Shown in pieces: positions 12,401 through 27,400 of a DNA stretch of 64,000 bases. Under the pieces are notes generated by a model. It saw only the letters and a list, made by a program, of their open reading frames with translations, searched no databases and was not told the origin of the DNA. The DNA is taken from positions 45,001,934 to 45,065,933 of the forward strand of contig OX104127.1 of assembly GCA_944470555.2 (NCBI GenBank), read 5' to 3'. The stretch comes from Heterobilharzia americana (taxonomy: Eukaryota; Platyhelminthes; Trematoda; Strigeidida; Schistosomatidae). The position numbers were made by a program, and so were the translations under genes. Within the stretch, counting starts at the first letter, position 1; each line of letters starts with the position of its first letter.

Positions 12401-15400
12401 TCCCTCCTCTATCAGCTTCCATGTGTCCGTCGACATCCCTTCCTTGTCCTGTTTTTCCTTCATTCCTAATACGATTATGCAGGTTTCCTCCCACGTCGCT
12501 TCCAAAGGGTTCCAGTGTTCTTCCATGGAGGTTTCTTTGGGGATGTTGCTCGATGTCTCCCATTTTGTCCTGATGACTGACTGACGTGAAGATGCCCTTT
12601 GCAGTTTTGTCCTTCAGTTCAGTTTCTGTTCTTCGTGTTCAACTTGAACTGTGGTCGTCTATCACAAGCTTCTGTGAAGGCCTCCAAATTGATTTTGAAA
12701 GTAGATCCCTTGCACTAGATAGTGAGTGGTGTGAATCTACCTACAGCTGCTCCCCTTCTTCATCTGATCTTGTGTCCAGTGGGCTGGCTGCGTCTCCACT
12801 TTCTTCACATTGAGATGAAGTCGATGTGATTTTTAGTGTAGTGTGTCCACCTGGTGAAATCAAATCCGTGTTGCTCGCTTTGTGAATATCCTTGTGTTTG
12901 TACACACTGCCTCCAATCAGCGAATCGTTGAGTGCGCAGAAATCTGGAAACAGTTCTCGATTGTCGTTCATCATTTCACCGAGTGCTTCTTGACCCATGA
13001 TGGATGAGTTCTCTTCCTACGTTGTTCTCTCCCAGTTTGGCATTCATGTCACCCATTAGAATGAATTTTGATGTCGCCAACTCGGGTGGAGTCTTGTCGA
13101 GTGTTGAATGTAGTTGTCTGCAGAATTCCTCCTCCTTCTCTTCATCTGCATTATTTGTAGGTGCACAGCGTAGCATTGTATGATTGTGACTTTCCTTCCT
13201 TTTGATTTGAACCTTGCTGTTATGATCCTGATGCTGGAGGTGATTGGTTCACAGTGGACGGGAGCCTTTGATGCTCTTGGGGGCATCATGACTCGAAAAC
13301 TCAGTGTGCTCATGGTTGTCGTTTAGGTGTCAATATCGGAGTAGATTATTCACTCCTCTTCAGTCGACAGTTTGGAGAGTCCACTTCCATTCCATCTGCA
13401 GATTGCCTGTAGGTTCCTAGCACTTCCATGCAATACCTCTTCATCTCTTTTGCAATCTGGGTAGCCTTGCTAGTTTGAAACATGTTGCGGACATCGCACG
13501 TGCCCATGTTTACTTTTGCTTTCATTGAGGGGGAGAAGACACATCGGTCGACTGGCTTCCCAAAGTGTCTCACTAGCCGACGTCATTTCGTCACTCCGAT
13601 TCCAGCGAGGAATAATTTTGTTTCTGTTTTTTATGTTTTGTTTGTGCTTTGAAGTTTGTTTAATGGTTGGATTGGTTTTATGGGGTAGGGTTGCTAGCCG
13701 TATGCCCAACTTTCCCTCTTTATTGGGACTTAGAAGCGGTTAGTAACTATTGGAATAGTTAACCAGGCAAGTTTTCATAAATGATTCAAATCGTGATTGT
13801 GAGAATCGTGTCATTTCTGATTTATTATCATTTTAGTATCTGAGATTGCCGTAGTTTGACAATGTAGTATATGTACTGGGTGATGATTGAAGGTGAAATA
13901 TTAACTTGGACTGTCGCCGGGTTCGAGCTGGCGACAACCGGGTTTAGGGCCCGATGGTCTACTTACTGAAGTGAAATAAAACTGGTGAGGAATCGGACCT
14001 TGTAGCTTAGTTGGTAAAGCATCTGGCCAGAAATCCGGGGGTCACGGCTTCGAATCCATTCTCTTTGCGAATTTTCATTTCACCTTCAGTCATCATCCAG
14101 TATAAATTTCCGATTGAATTACGGAATTACTAACTGATAAGTTATTAGAATATGAGATCCTTTAGGCATGTGTTACGCTTTTTTCTCTCATTTCACACTT
14201 CATCTGTGTAATAAGATAGATAGATTAGTCCCCACCTTCACAACAACCTACGTGAGCAGTTTTACTTATTTATTTTATTTACTTATTTTCTTACTGAAGA
14301 CCTGAAGTTGGAAACCTAATTCTGCTTCAGAGATAAATAAAACTGGTGGAGAATATCTGGAACTCAGGTGGACAGTTTTAGTTGTATTGTGTCCTCTGAG
14401 CACGTTGCTTTAGAGAATAATAATTGTAGAAACAAAGTTTAACGGAATAAGTTGGTTCACTGACTATCTAGAGAGAGGAGCAAGATTCGATAAAAATTTG
14501 TAGAGGGGTGTAATATAACGGTAAACTAACCATAAGTCCTTCTGTGTCCCTTTACATTACTAGATGTATGTTACTTTCGGGCATGTAAATGCGAAGCAGA
14601 TTGACTTCAGAACCTTTTGTTGTAGTGCTGTAGATTATTCGGTCTAGACAAACAAAATCTTATGGGAAAATAAAAAGATTTCCCAGTCAAATGCGGCCTA
14701 AGTCGCCACCGGATGTTGAAAGCTGCTTACTGTAATATACTTGCTGTACTATTTTAACTTTTTGCTATCTGGGCTCCATTTCTATTTCATCAAAAATGAG
14801 CGGGATTCAGTAACTTATTAAACCGTGCAGTTTAGTTATTAAGTAACTAACTGAGTCGGAAACAGGTTACACTGCATCTGTGAATAACATTTTTTTCAAC
14901 TTTGTTCAGCAAACACCTTTTTTATCAACGTTTCACAATTGAATCTACAATGAATATTCCAGGTGTTTAGAAAAAGTGGGATAACTCGTTTTATTACCTC
15001 TTTGTGAGCTAAGCATACTAAAGTCACATAATTCTATGTCACACTTGAGTATATTCGGCGCTTCGGTGAATTTCTTATACAAAAACTGATTTACAATCGG
15101 ATTCAAGGTTATCGAAATCAGTAGCAGTGATTTAATTGTGACGGTAATTGGGTTTTTTATTATTTGCTCGACCTTGGTGGTGAATCTTTTCTTATGATTT
15201 ATTATCTTTTACCAATTGAAACCTTCAATTCCTCCCTCCTACAGATAAAACTTTTAGGCGCCCCTCTAAACAAACTGATAAAATTTACTGAAACATGTCA
15301 GACTTCGAAAGAAATTCCAAAAAAATTATTATCGAAGTCATATTGGCCACCGTCAAGTTCTTATCCATCCTTTAATGAAATAATGAAAACACCAACCTCC

Positions 15401-18400
15401 GGAACTCTTAATTCTCTTTTCACTGTAAATACTTCAATTAGTGGAGACAATGATTCATCTGTAGATATTGAGGCACCTAACGAATTCATTCTACCGCAAT
15501 TTGTAACCCTTTCAAGATTGATTTCTAAGGAACACCAGGCATCATCTACAACAAGATCTAATAAGTTAGATGACACGAACATAACCAATTCTCATTCTAT
15601 TCCGGTGAACACAAAGAAGATTAACTCCACATTTACTACCACCAATGACATTACTAGTGAATTTCAACCTAACAAAAAGAGTAAAAGTCATCATATCACA
15701 AAGGCTCATGGCATCAAAAACTCTTATCATCATTCAGTTAATGACATTTCTAACAAAAATCAACATCCATTGCCTACAACAGTGATGTCAACAAGATTTC
15801 AGTCTTCTAACACCACAGTAAACACAGTCGGTTCAAGTACTGACGTTACGCGAAACAATAGCACTATCAAAAAGGATGAAAATTGTACTTTTAATGCTTA
15901 TAATTGGGTGAAAACAGAGTCGTCTAGTCAAAAGATGTGGATTAATCCAACACGTAATGATAAGGAATTGGTAAGTAAAACTACATCATCTGCTAGTTTT
16001 TTTCGATTTCAACTATTTAACTGACTAAAGTTGATTCTTTTCCTCTTTACCTTCTTGGTGAATGGTTTCTATCTTACTGTGAATTAATTTTATGAAATGT
16101 AAACAAATAGCTGGAAGTTCGCTTGGTTGTGAATAGCAGAGGAATCCAGAGCCTGCGTTTCATTCTGTTTGAGACTATTTGTTTTTTTACTGAATCGGAT
16201 TGTTCGACCTCTATGAGGATATGAGTACCAATTCAGATACCTCGATATTGTCCGCATGTTTATTACGATAATTTACTTGTTAATAACTAATACCCGTTGC
16301 GCAAAAGTTGGCTACCGCGCCTCAGTGGCCTAGTGGGTTACGCTTAGGCGTTTGGAGCGGTGGGTACGGGGTTCGAGTGTCAGTGGGAATAACATCACTC
16401 ACTGGGGTGCAGGTACATCCAGCTGACGAGTACCAACCAGAATGAAACGCGCCTCCTGGATTTCTCTGCTAGCCATAACCAAGTAAATTGTCACAATAGA
16501 CATTCAGGCAATATCGAGGGATCCTCATAGGAGTCCATATACCAATAGAGGTCGAACAATCTGATCCAGTATTAAGAAAAAGAATTACAAGCATATCAGC
16601 AAGTAGTAATTAATAACTGGAAGATTAGATGAAGTGTTTATACAGTTTCCTAAAATGAAGTCGGACGAAATTGGCTGGTAAACACACCGCATTCCTAACT
16701 TAAAAGTAAGTGGAAATGTAGATTACCGTACAGGAATTTTTACTCTTTGTGAAATAATTTGTCGATGACATCGCGTTATACTTCTCATTATTCTTATATA
16801 CCTAAAATGGCTTTTTTCAGCCTTAAAGGAATTCTTTAAGACTCTTTACAATTTAAACTGGGCATCAATCAATTTGACAATCAGTCGTGGTAATCAATGA
16901 ATAACCGTAAGAACTTAACAAAATTGTAAGAAACACTGTTAGATGATGTAAGCAGGCAAGGTCGTCATAAACACTGATCTGAAATTTACTATGTCAAAAA
17001 AATATCATCAACCTTTCATTGTACAATATCTGTCTAGTTTATTACTTGCGTAGAGAATGAGGAGTCAGCGATTTTCGACGAAACGTCATTCTATGGTTTA
17101 TGGTTGTAATGATTTACACTCTTAACAAAACTGTCTGATGAAAGGACACACTTTGACATCTGAAACTCGGCAATTACGCCCTAGCAGCTAGCTAGCTTGG
17201 AATGGTATGTTCAGTCGTTAAACTTTCAAAAACTGCTATCGTTGTTAATAATTAATCAGGTGTTTTTCAATATCTTTAAAATGAGTAATCTTACTGTATG
17301 TGAAGAGAACAGGTTTCCGTAATTTGGTTGTGCAGCATCATAGACAAAAGCTAATCTATAGTATTGTTGGCACATGTGTTTGTATAAGAAATGTTTTGGA
17401 CTATAAATCCTGATTGCTAGAAATATGACAAAAGAACAAGTAACAGAAATGACTCGAAATAGATTCCCTGTAGGCTTCATAAACAAAAATATCAAGCAAA
17501 ACCTAACAAACAGAACCCTTCAACCGTGCAATGAAAGATGTTTTATGTGAATCTAAACTACAAGGAAGATTCTACTGACGATATTTCGAAGGGCAGGATA
17601 TCAAACTCTCTAAGAATAACATTCTTAGCATCAATCCTGAGGCTAGTATTCTCCTGTCACCCAATGATTTCTAACAACGTAGAGGACAGACTTTCGCATC
17701 TGACCACTTCTGTGTGCAGATATCAATTCACCTGCTGTTGTGGGGTCAGGTCTATGAGCCGTTTGATGAGATCGTTATCCAAAAGGGTTCAAAGAGGTAA
17801 CAGAAGACTGATATAAAGTGTTATAATTGAACACGGGTCAGTTTATCTCAAGAACTTCCTCATTAAAAGTGAAAGAAAACCTTTTAAAGGTCGTTTATCT
17901 TCATATTCTCCCTACCGCTGAAACTCTTGTCATCTATATAGAGAAACTAGAGTACTAAATGTAAAAGAAAATCATTTAACCTCTTCTCCTTTCATGATCT
18001 TAATCTTTAGCCTTTGAAACAATTTCTTTGTTTTAGACAGCTTTGAGAATGACATCTTTGAACAAAAACTCTTCGCTGAGATAATTGTTCTTCTTTCATG
18101 TCCTAATGGTTAATTAATTGGATAGAGAAAATCTGCAGGAAACCTTAGACCTGGGTTTCGTGCTCTCTCGGACTCATTAGTACGACATATTTGCGACTTT
18201 AACGGAATTGATATCCCGTCTGAGATTCGAATCCGCGTCACCTATTGCCGCAGTCAGATGCGTTAACGCTGAGTTATTCGCGCCACGACTGACCTCCTGT
18301 AGGACTGGATTGTGCACACTAGTTGGTCACTGGAGGGTAACCAACTTTTCTTTTGTAGTCTAAAATCATTTGATTAGTTTGAATATTGTCAGTGTCACCT

Positions 18401-21400
18401 GTATATGTTAATTCAACGTAGTTAATAGATACTTGGAACAAAGATCATATTTAACCTCGAACTTTCTGCTTCTAATAAAACTCCTCTAGTATTCCATTCT
18501 GTTCAGAAATTTCTACACTTTTATCAAGTACCCTTAATTCAGTAACAGACCATTTGTTAACACTCTCTTATCTACTAGTTTTAGGTTAAATTAATAACCT
18601 TTGGCTTGGTGATTTATTCAATCAAGTACTTAGTAATGTCAGTACCGAATACATATTACATTATTCGGATAGATTTTTGACAATACTCAGACTTGAATGA
18701 AGCTCGAACTGCTATTGGTTAGGATTAAACTACAGAGTTTGCCATATAAAATATGAGTTTAATTAACTAAAAATGATAGGCTCAGCATTCAGAAGGCTTA
18801 TGAATGTATGCAGCTGAAACTTTTTTGCGCGAAACAAAATATCTTTCTAATATTGTTAAACCTACAGTAAGTGCTTGGATAATACCAACTAGTAATGAAT
18901 AACTTTGTCCCTGTGATTCATTTTCGTATGGCCTAATGGAGTGGTACCTTGTTGATTCACAAGTAATAAGGTGTTTCCCATATGAAGTGAAGTAGAAATT
19001 CACCTTTGTTAGAGATTATAGTGTCCCATAGAAGAACATTGAACTTTCTTCTCTCATCATCTGGAAATTTTCTCGTGATTTGTTTTCTTGAAGAAATCAG
19101 TCTTTTTACCTCACCTTACACTAATTTCACTAAGATGTTTAATGATACGCTACTGTTTCATGCAGCAATGAAAGATGCAAAATAGCTTGAGTCTTTTATG
19201 ATTGTAAGTGTGCATGTGATAAAATGCGTTATTCACAGGTTTCACAATTAGGATAAGCATCTGTCACAAATGGGTAATATAAAATTATTAAGCTGCACCA
19301 TCAACAGAATTTTGCAGGTAGCGAGAGATTCAGTCTCAATCAAAACAAGTTGTACGTTAAAGTTAATATTGTTCAAGTGGTATTGACAAGATATATATAT
19401 ATATATATGCATACATATACAATCTGCGGAAGGGTTAGTAACAATTTCTTTGTTTCTCATACTGTTCAATGCGCTCACTTAGACTGATAATAAATGCGCA
19501 ATATACTATTCGACGTAATCAATTCAGATACAGAAGTGCTACCCTCGTTCTGGAATGATTGAAAAAGCTGTCTAGCACGTCAGTCACTTTTCATTTGGGT
19601 GTAAATGATGTCTAAGTGTTTGTATCCTTCGACTATGCGTTAGAGAATCATGCAGTAATTTTTGTCAAAGAAACGTGAAAAGTAGAGCTTCATAGATGAA
19701 AAGAGAGGAATTTTAACTAACACCTGTTTTTGAGGTTTAGGGGGATTCATTTATTGAATTCAGTCTGCTATTCGTCATGGACTGACATCAATTGGAGAAA
19801 CACTGGAAACCTGGGAGCACTGAACAGCTGTTTCGTTCTAGCATGGGACTCTTCAGCAATGCGCACCCATGGCTCTGCTCTCCAGGGATCGAACCCAGGG
19901 TCTCCAAGATCTGTGGTCAGCATGCTAGCATCGACCCATTGGGTCAGAATCCTTATTTCCTATTTCTATGAGTTTACGGTAAAGCCCGACCTCAATCCAA
20001 TGACATCGTTGAATAATTTTCCTGATGTCCTGAAAATTGAATTAATCCAGTGGTCACAGGTGAAAGCTTTGAAAGGTGATTCCCGAAGTTCAAATGAGAG
20101 ATGGTGATCAGCAGGGTTAACCAAGTTGAGCATGAGGACGGTTACTCAACAGTGGCACTGGACGGAGGTCGCACTATATTATGAGCTGGCAGAAGTAAGA
20201 AATATGGACCATTCGATCCCATCTCAGTGGCTCAACGGTAACGTGTTGACTGCAGAACCTGATGGTCGTGGGTTCGATCTCTGGTAGGGCGTGGTCATGG
20301 GTTTGCACTGCTTAGGAGTCCCATATTAGAACGAAATGGGTGTCCAGTGCTCCGAGTTTCATAATGTTTATCCAACTGATGTCAGTCTATGATGAACACT
20401 AGCACTTCTTTTGACTATACACAGACAGTACAGATAAACGGGATGAGGAAAAATCTAGATACAGTATTAGTTTTTTGATGTATCGTGTCCCCTTGGGAAT
20501 GTCAATCGAAGTATATGTGATAGATTCGTAAAATACAGTGACCTTATTGGGTTATCAGTTAGTGGTTGGTAGGGATTGATTGACTGATTCATTTCAGGGA
20601 AGTATTCACTACGAACTGGTATCATATAGACAACCTTTGAAGAAGTGAGAGTACTGGATGGCTGTTTTATATGCAACTTCCGGGTAGTTTACACTCACGA
20701 TCCCATAAAGTGTCGATCCAAGGGCCGTAAATGTTTTGCGCTGAGCACATCACAATTCAGTAACTGAGTTGAAATCCAATATTTCTCTATTTCTCACTGC
20801 TATCAGTTGGTAATATAATGCGATCATCATCCATTGTCATCAGTGAGTATACATACACATATCCGAATCGAGTGACCCCGAAAGTCATGACTTCGCATTA
20901 GGATCTCACAATATCCGTCACGAGGTATGTCACTAATGAGCATTATTCTGCAATTTCTTTTGTTGGTTTGTAGGCATTGTTCGATTTCAATGTATTATCT
21001 ATAACGAATACATCGGGAATCAATGAAAAGAGATGAAGTGACTGGGGGGAAATGACTGACAGAATCATACGCGATACGAGAATTTTAGTGATGCGATGAG
21101 ACACTTGGACTGGATAAGAATAGTAACTGTTCTCTTTCAGACCCGATAATTCACTTAACCATAAAAATCAAAAGACAAAAACCGACATGTGACCGTTAGG
21201 AAAACTCTGTATTTGACAAGAAACACATCATTTATATACAGTCATCCTCAGAAAATGAAGCCATTTGGTCAGTCAGAAGTTGGATATTTATTTTCATTGG
21301 TCAGTTGAAGGACAAAGTTGTCCACTAAGGTTTTCCCTACCCACACAGTAATATGAAACCAAGGTTGAAATCGAAAACTTCTACCTTAACAGCTGATGAC

Positions 21401-24400
21401 CTGGAATGCTGATTTTGATCTACGCTGCTTCCTATCAAGATCTAAATATGAATCACTGATTGAATGCTGAATTGCTCACTGCGAGGCCTGTTGGTTTTGA
21501 GCTTCATCAGTTGTGGGATCTTGGGTGTGTATTAGTGAGAATTCTTACACTCCTATGAAATAGCTGTCAGATGCCCCATTTTTTTAAACTGTTCTCTAAC
21601 TGCTGTCAGGCCATGGTGACTACTGATTTGAGATCATTGTATTCTTTTCTTTCTCTGCAAAATCTAGACTTCTTGCCTGATTCTAATTCCTAATGTTTAT
21701 TCGCAAACAATAAAAAACAAAATAAATCCTTATATCTTCAATTTTCAGCTCATCTTCCAGTGAATAATTATTATCAGTCTTAATAGAAAACAAAAACGAA
21801 ATTGTGGTCTGTAATCCCTTGAATAATTTCAGCAGTCTTAACTGTGGATTATTAATGGCAAAAAGCGACTGGTGGTAAAATACGAGGAATGCATTTTTCT
21901 CTTTATGTGGGCTTTTAGCTACATAAAACTGCAACCCAGTATATTGATTTTCCTGCTGATGGTTATGCCTAGTCAGGACCGCTTGAGTTATTGATCAGTC
22001 CGGATCGACAAACTTCTAGCAGCAGAATACAAGCACAAAGTCACAGCCTTATTTTTATGCATACTGTTTCGTTATTATGACTATGTGGTTTGGTAGGTAA
22101 TAGTTTGATGTGTAAAGTGACAGTTTATGGACAGAGTTCCCCCTGAGAGCTTGAACTTATATGCAGGTTTTACCAGCTAGCTAGTTTTAAAAGATTAGGG
22201 TATATTTTTTATGCTATACGTTTAGCTTACGTCGAATGTTACCGAAACTCAATTTGAGGCAGTTTATTAGATATTTAATCAGACTGATAACAGTGGTAAT
22301 AATGGTAGGTTGTCAATATGACACTGGAAGCAGTAAGAAGTCAACTAAATATTGACTCAGAACTTACTCACACAACTAAGACATCGGTTGATGAGATTAT
22401 ATTAGGCAGACAGTTATGCCTGACCTCCACAGTCTTCAAGTTCCAGGACAAAATATGCAGACAAACAGAAGGAGTAGCAATGGGATCGCCAATATCCCCA
22501 ATCGTATCAGATATATTTGTGGATAGTTGGGAAAACATGGCTTTACAAACGTTTAGTCCTACACCGAAAATATGGTGGCGATATATGGATGACATATTTA
22601 CTGTGTTGAAATCGGAAAATATCGACAATCTCCTCATGCATCTAAACTCAGTAGTAAACACAATCCAATTCACTTACGAGGTGGGAAATGAACAAGCAGA
22701 ATTACCTATGTTGGACTGCAGATTAAAATGAAGAACAGACGGTGGCTTGGATACTACTGTCTACAGAAAACCAACACAGTCCAACAGGTATCTAGACTTC
22801 AAATCATCCCATACAATATCAGTTAAAGCAGGATAAGTCAAATGTCTAAATGATAGAACTAGAAAACTGACTAGTCAGAGCAAGAACCTAAACAAGGAAT
22901 TGAAACACGCAAAAGAAGCGCTAATAGTAAATAATTACTCTCCGCAGTTTATCAAGAAATTCTTACGGACACACAAAAAACAAAAAAATAACAGTCACAG
23001 GGGTTCGACTAATAACGACAACACGATTAAAAAGGAGTTCACATCCTCCATTGTATTGCCCTATAAAGAGGGTACCTCAGAAACTTTATATAGAATCCTT
23101 AACAGAGCTGGAATTATGGTGGCATTTAAACCTACAAACTCACTCAGAGATAAACTTTGTCGGCTGGCTTAAGGATCCGATAGAACCAATTAGGCAAAAT
23201 AATCTAATTTATCAAATTTCATGTAGTGACTGTGAGGTTAAGTACATAGCTCAAACTAGTCGGTCGGGATCAGTTAGAATAGCTGAACATAGGAATTTAG
23301 CTAAATGTAGAATAACAGACCCGAATAAGATCAATAATCTGTAAAAAACAAACTCGGCTATTGCATTGCATGCATTAACACACAACCACACAATAAGGTG
23401 GGATAAAACCTGTATACTTAAGTCCAATATATTTAGGTGGAGGGAGAGAGAGAGATTGATTATTGAATCTTTGTTCACCGAATCAATCAACACCCAACAC
23501 ATGTAATAGAAATGACGCAACACCCTTACCAGAGATATGGAAGATTTTGCTACCTATAAATCAACTCATATAAAGTGATAAAATTATAAAAATCAAAGGT
23601 TGTAAGTGGTGTGATTACATTGATATGATTATGAGCGGTGATAATTGATGCTCGAAACGTCATCAAGTAAATAATACTAGATTACTGTGTGTTATAAATC
23701 AAATAGACAAATCTAATTTGAAATTAGAAGTTTGTGCTTTTACATCACAGGCATTCTTGCGTAAACGATGTGAATTAGTGGAATGTTTGCGTAACCTTTA
23801 ATATTCTAGCTAAGAGCTATTACTATACAGAGAAAACAAAGAGAAATTTAATTGGTCGCATGGTTTATCGTACAGAATTCGAAAATTTTACTCAAGCAAG
23901 AACAGCAAATTTTTGCAGAATACAATAAATTCATGGTATTTGGTCGCCTTCTTCTCAAATGCCTACAGGCAACAGAAATAATGAGATATGTACTGAATAA
24001 TAGAATCTATATACCTTGGTGATTGTGAGGACGAGTGTCCATTGATGTCAGACAACTAAAGAAATAATCTAGATTGAGGAATTACAAATGAATTGAATTA
24101 TCTAGCCCAAATAGAGAGTCATCCAGTATATATATGGTCAGATTGTCATTTTTCTATGTGTGAAAAATGGAATGAAAAAATTACATAAGTTTGCGTGATC
24201 TGTCATTAACAAGGTTAAACACTGAGCATGAGCTAAGATTAAATTGGTTTGAGTCGGATAGTGAAATTGTGGAGATGGAATAGGAACTGAGTGTGAAATT
24301 AATTGTGAAACGGGATGGAAATATTAAAATGTGTAGAATTTTTGAACGGCTTATACTGAATAGCAAAACAAACAAATTAATAGCTGTCACGGAAGTTGGA

Positions 24401-27400
24401 GATTAACAACTACCTCTATTTTGATACAGAAATCGCTTCTGTGAACCTTAGTCAATTAGCATCGTCTCAATCGTTGATTCTTTTAGATGGATTCGAGAAC
24501 TGAACGTCGTCTCCTTTATTTGTCAGATGTTTAATAATATAACTTTTAAGAGAAATTAGCCCCTTTACGCCTAAATTAGTGGGAGTTTTTTCACGAGATC
24601 GAGTCTTAGCCCTCCTCTTTGTCCTTATGATGTAAGTATTGCCATATGGACTTATGGAGTGGTAAGTACAATTTAAAGTAATATCAGGCGGAAACATGTC
24701 TACTTTTGATGATTGCAGTGAACACTTGGAAATAAATACGGAAACTAATTTAGCTGCTGGGAAAGGGGTTCTGACCCTGTTCATCAGTTCGTCCTCCATG
24801 AAATTCAGTAAGTAGAAAACGGGGTTCTTCTAGGGGTTATTGACTCCACTTGCTTCTGTTGTTTTCTTTTTCACTTTATCAATAAACCTTTGAGGGGAAT
24901 CACTTTCTTTTAGATGTCTCTGGATGAAGTGAATTTTTTCAGTCAGTTTATATGGTGATAAGAGTTCCGCAGCCCTATCTAGTAGCGTTTTAACTAATCC
25001 TTGTTGATAACGTTTTGCACGGAAACTATCCAAAATGAAGATACTGCCCAGCAGATGTTTCTTTTCTGCAAATAGATCTCTCACGTGATCAGCGTTTTGT
25101 ATTTGGAAGTTCTAAGCCTAAAATATGAAATTCCTTATTTGTCTCATGTGTCATGGTAAACTTGATATTCATATGCGAATTGATATACGAATTCTGTGGC
25201 ATAATCCATATCATGAAATAAAAGAAACGTGTCATTAAAGAACCTGCCTTAAACTGAAGTATGACTTATAGCTGAAGCTACTACAATTCTTTCCAAGTCT
25301 GCAATAAATAGGTCCACAAGAATAGGTCTAAGAGGACTTCCCATCGCCACTTCATTGATTTAGCGGTATAATTTGTTACTGAGGTGAAATTCCATATTCT
25401 TCGTGTACAAAGACAGTAGCGTATTGACCTTCGTCTTTGGTCATGAGTATCTCATCTGAGTACTGAAAGATAATATCTACTATTTTATCTAGCAGTTTAT
25501 GAGTAAAAATGATGATATGCCATGAGGTACCAACATTTCGTCGTTCATACTAGTTTCCTCTATTTTCTAATCAAACTCGAATGTGTCTTTTAGGCTGGAG
25601 ATTGTTAGTTTCTTTCGAACTGGATCTTATCGATATGACGACAACTGGGCTGATTTATTGTATCGGGGGTTTGATAGTAGATAAAATGTGTCTAAGGGTT
25701 ATATTATTTTGACGATGAAGCTTTGCTTTTCCATACATGAATGGTAAACGTGATCCTCCAGGTTTCTTGAGTAATTCCTTTATGGTTGAATTTTGATGTC
25801 GCCAACTCGGGTGGAGTCTTGTCGAGTGTTGAATGTAGTTGTCTGCAGAATTCCTCCTTCTTCTCTTCATCTGCATTATTTGTAGGTGCACAGCGTAGCA
25901 TTGTATGATTGTGACTTTCCTTCCTTTTGATTTGAACCTTGCTGTTATGATCCTGATGCTGGAGGTGATTGGTTCACAGTGGACGGGAGCCTTTGATGCT
26001 CTTGGGGGTATCATGACTCGAAAACTCAGTGTGCTCATGGTTGTCGTTTAGGTGTCAATATCGGAGTAGATTATTCACTCCTCTTCAGTCGACAGTTTGG
26101 AGAGTCCACTTCCATTCCATCTGCAGATTGCCTGTAGGTTCCTAGCACTTCCATGCAATACCTCTTCATCTCTTTTGCAATCTGGGTAGCCTTGCTAGTT
26201 TGAAACATGTTGCGGACATCGCACGTGCCCATGTTTACTTTTGCTTTCATTGAGGGGGAGAAGACACATCGGTCGACTGGCTTCCCAAAGTGTCTCACTA
26301 GCCGACGTCATTTCGTCACTCCGATTCCAGCGAGGAATAATTTTGTTTCTGTTTTTTATGTTTTGTTTGTGCTTTGAAGTTTGTTTAATGGTTGGATTGG
26401 TTTTATGGGGTAGGGTTGCTAGCCGTATGCCCAACTTTCCCTCTTTATTGGGACTTAGAAGCGGTTAGTAACTATTGAACTTTTTGACCAGGCTACGTCC
26501 CACGAATCATCTGGTAGGTTCTAACTACAGTATTAAGTTGATGCTTTGAAAGAACAACCATGTACAGTGTTAGGGCTTAAATAAACCTTTAAGTATTCAC
26601 TAGTGAGTTTCAACCATATTATTTCACTTTTTATGAGCTAAGACGAAAGATTTCAATCGTATAAAGGGTTCATTCAATGCTCTGTGAAAAGATGCTGTGC
26701 ATACAAAATATAGATACCTGAGTGATTGTTTTCACACTGATTATTTGACGCATAAAGATTGATTATAAAAACCATAGTCAATTATTACTGATCCTCAAAT
26801 CAGTTAGCTCGCAGTGATAAAATGCATAATAGAAAAGAAAGGCTTGAACATCTAAAGATCTAAACATTACCACCTGTTTCATACTAATGATGAAGAGTGG
26901 CTAACAGCGGAATGCAGGATGCGTCCTTCCTCCTATTTGGGACCCACCGGCTGGACGTAAATGCCTCATAGTTAGCGGTGTTGTTTCGACTGAGACTTGA
27001 ACCTGAGACCGATGACTTCAAATGCCAGAGCCCTATCCACTAGGCTGCCAAAGCACGATAGCCACTTCTTGTGGGGCGGGTATAGTTTACGTGATGTTGC
27101 TTGTATTATCCGGCCACTGGTTGGACCGAGTTGATCTGTCTTCTTTCGCATATCGTCTCCTGTGCCTCGATACTGCCAATATTTTCACTTTTGATGTTTA
27201 TGATGAATGGTGGGTACCAGCGGAATACGGGATAACATAAGTAACGTTCTGGCATTTGAAGCGGTCAGTCCCAAGTTCGAAACTCGGCGGGAACAACACC
27301 ACCCACTGGAAGGCAGGTAAATCCAGCTGACGAGTCCCAAATAGGACGAAACACCATTCCTTGATTCCCCCGCTAGCCACTATCCATCATTAATACAAAA

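Larger units (their letters stand above)
8020..15244 (+). other. Intron 2, mostly repeats
   Basis: GT-AG intron of 7.2 kb. It holds a LINE family 1 3' end, SM-alpha-like elements with a palindrome, a long LINE family 1 copy (10480-13755) and a tRNA-like fold-back element. Nothing is recognised in 8026-8838, 9040-9600 or 14110-15244. Confidence 0.75.

Noticed and set aside
12316..12813. Plus-strand ORFs over the LINE copies (also 39458-39991, 37499-37820)
   Set aside because: They are reverse-strand shadows of the LINE coding sequence; their Ser/Cys/Pro-rich composition follows from the antisense reading.
13998..14065. Functional tRNA gene
   Set aside because: The boxes are present but the sequence is embedded in a repeat and shows no convincing acceptor stem.
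15164..15244. In-frame ATG before exon 3
   Set aside because: It lies upstream of the acceptor at 15244. Joining from 15245 continues PAS-A smoothly with matching phase.
17538..17816. 92-codon ORF
   Set aside because: No recognisable motif or splice context; probably chance or an old repeat.
23620..23690. Hammerhead in the Penelope-like 3' end (ctcgaaacgtc)
   Set aside because: Such elements are known to carry hammerheads, and GAAACGTC is suggestive, but I could not find a CUGANGA core with a pairing stem II in the right place.
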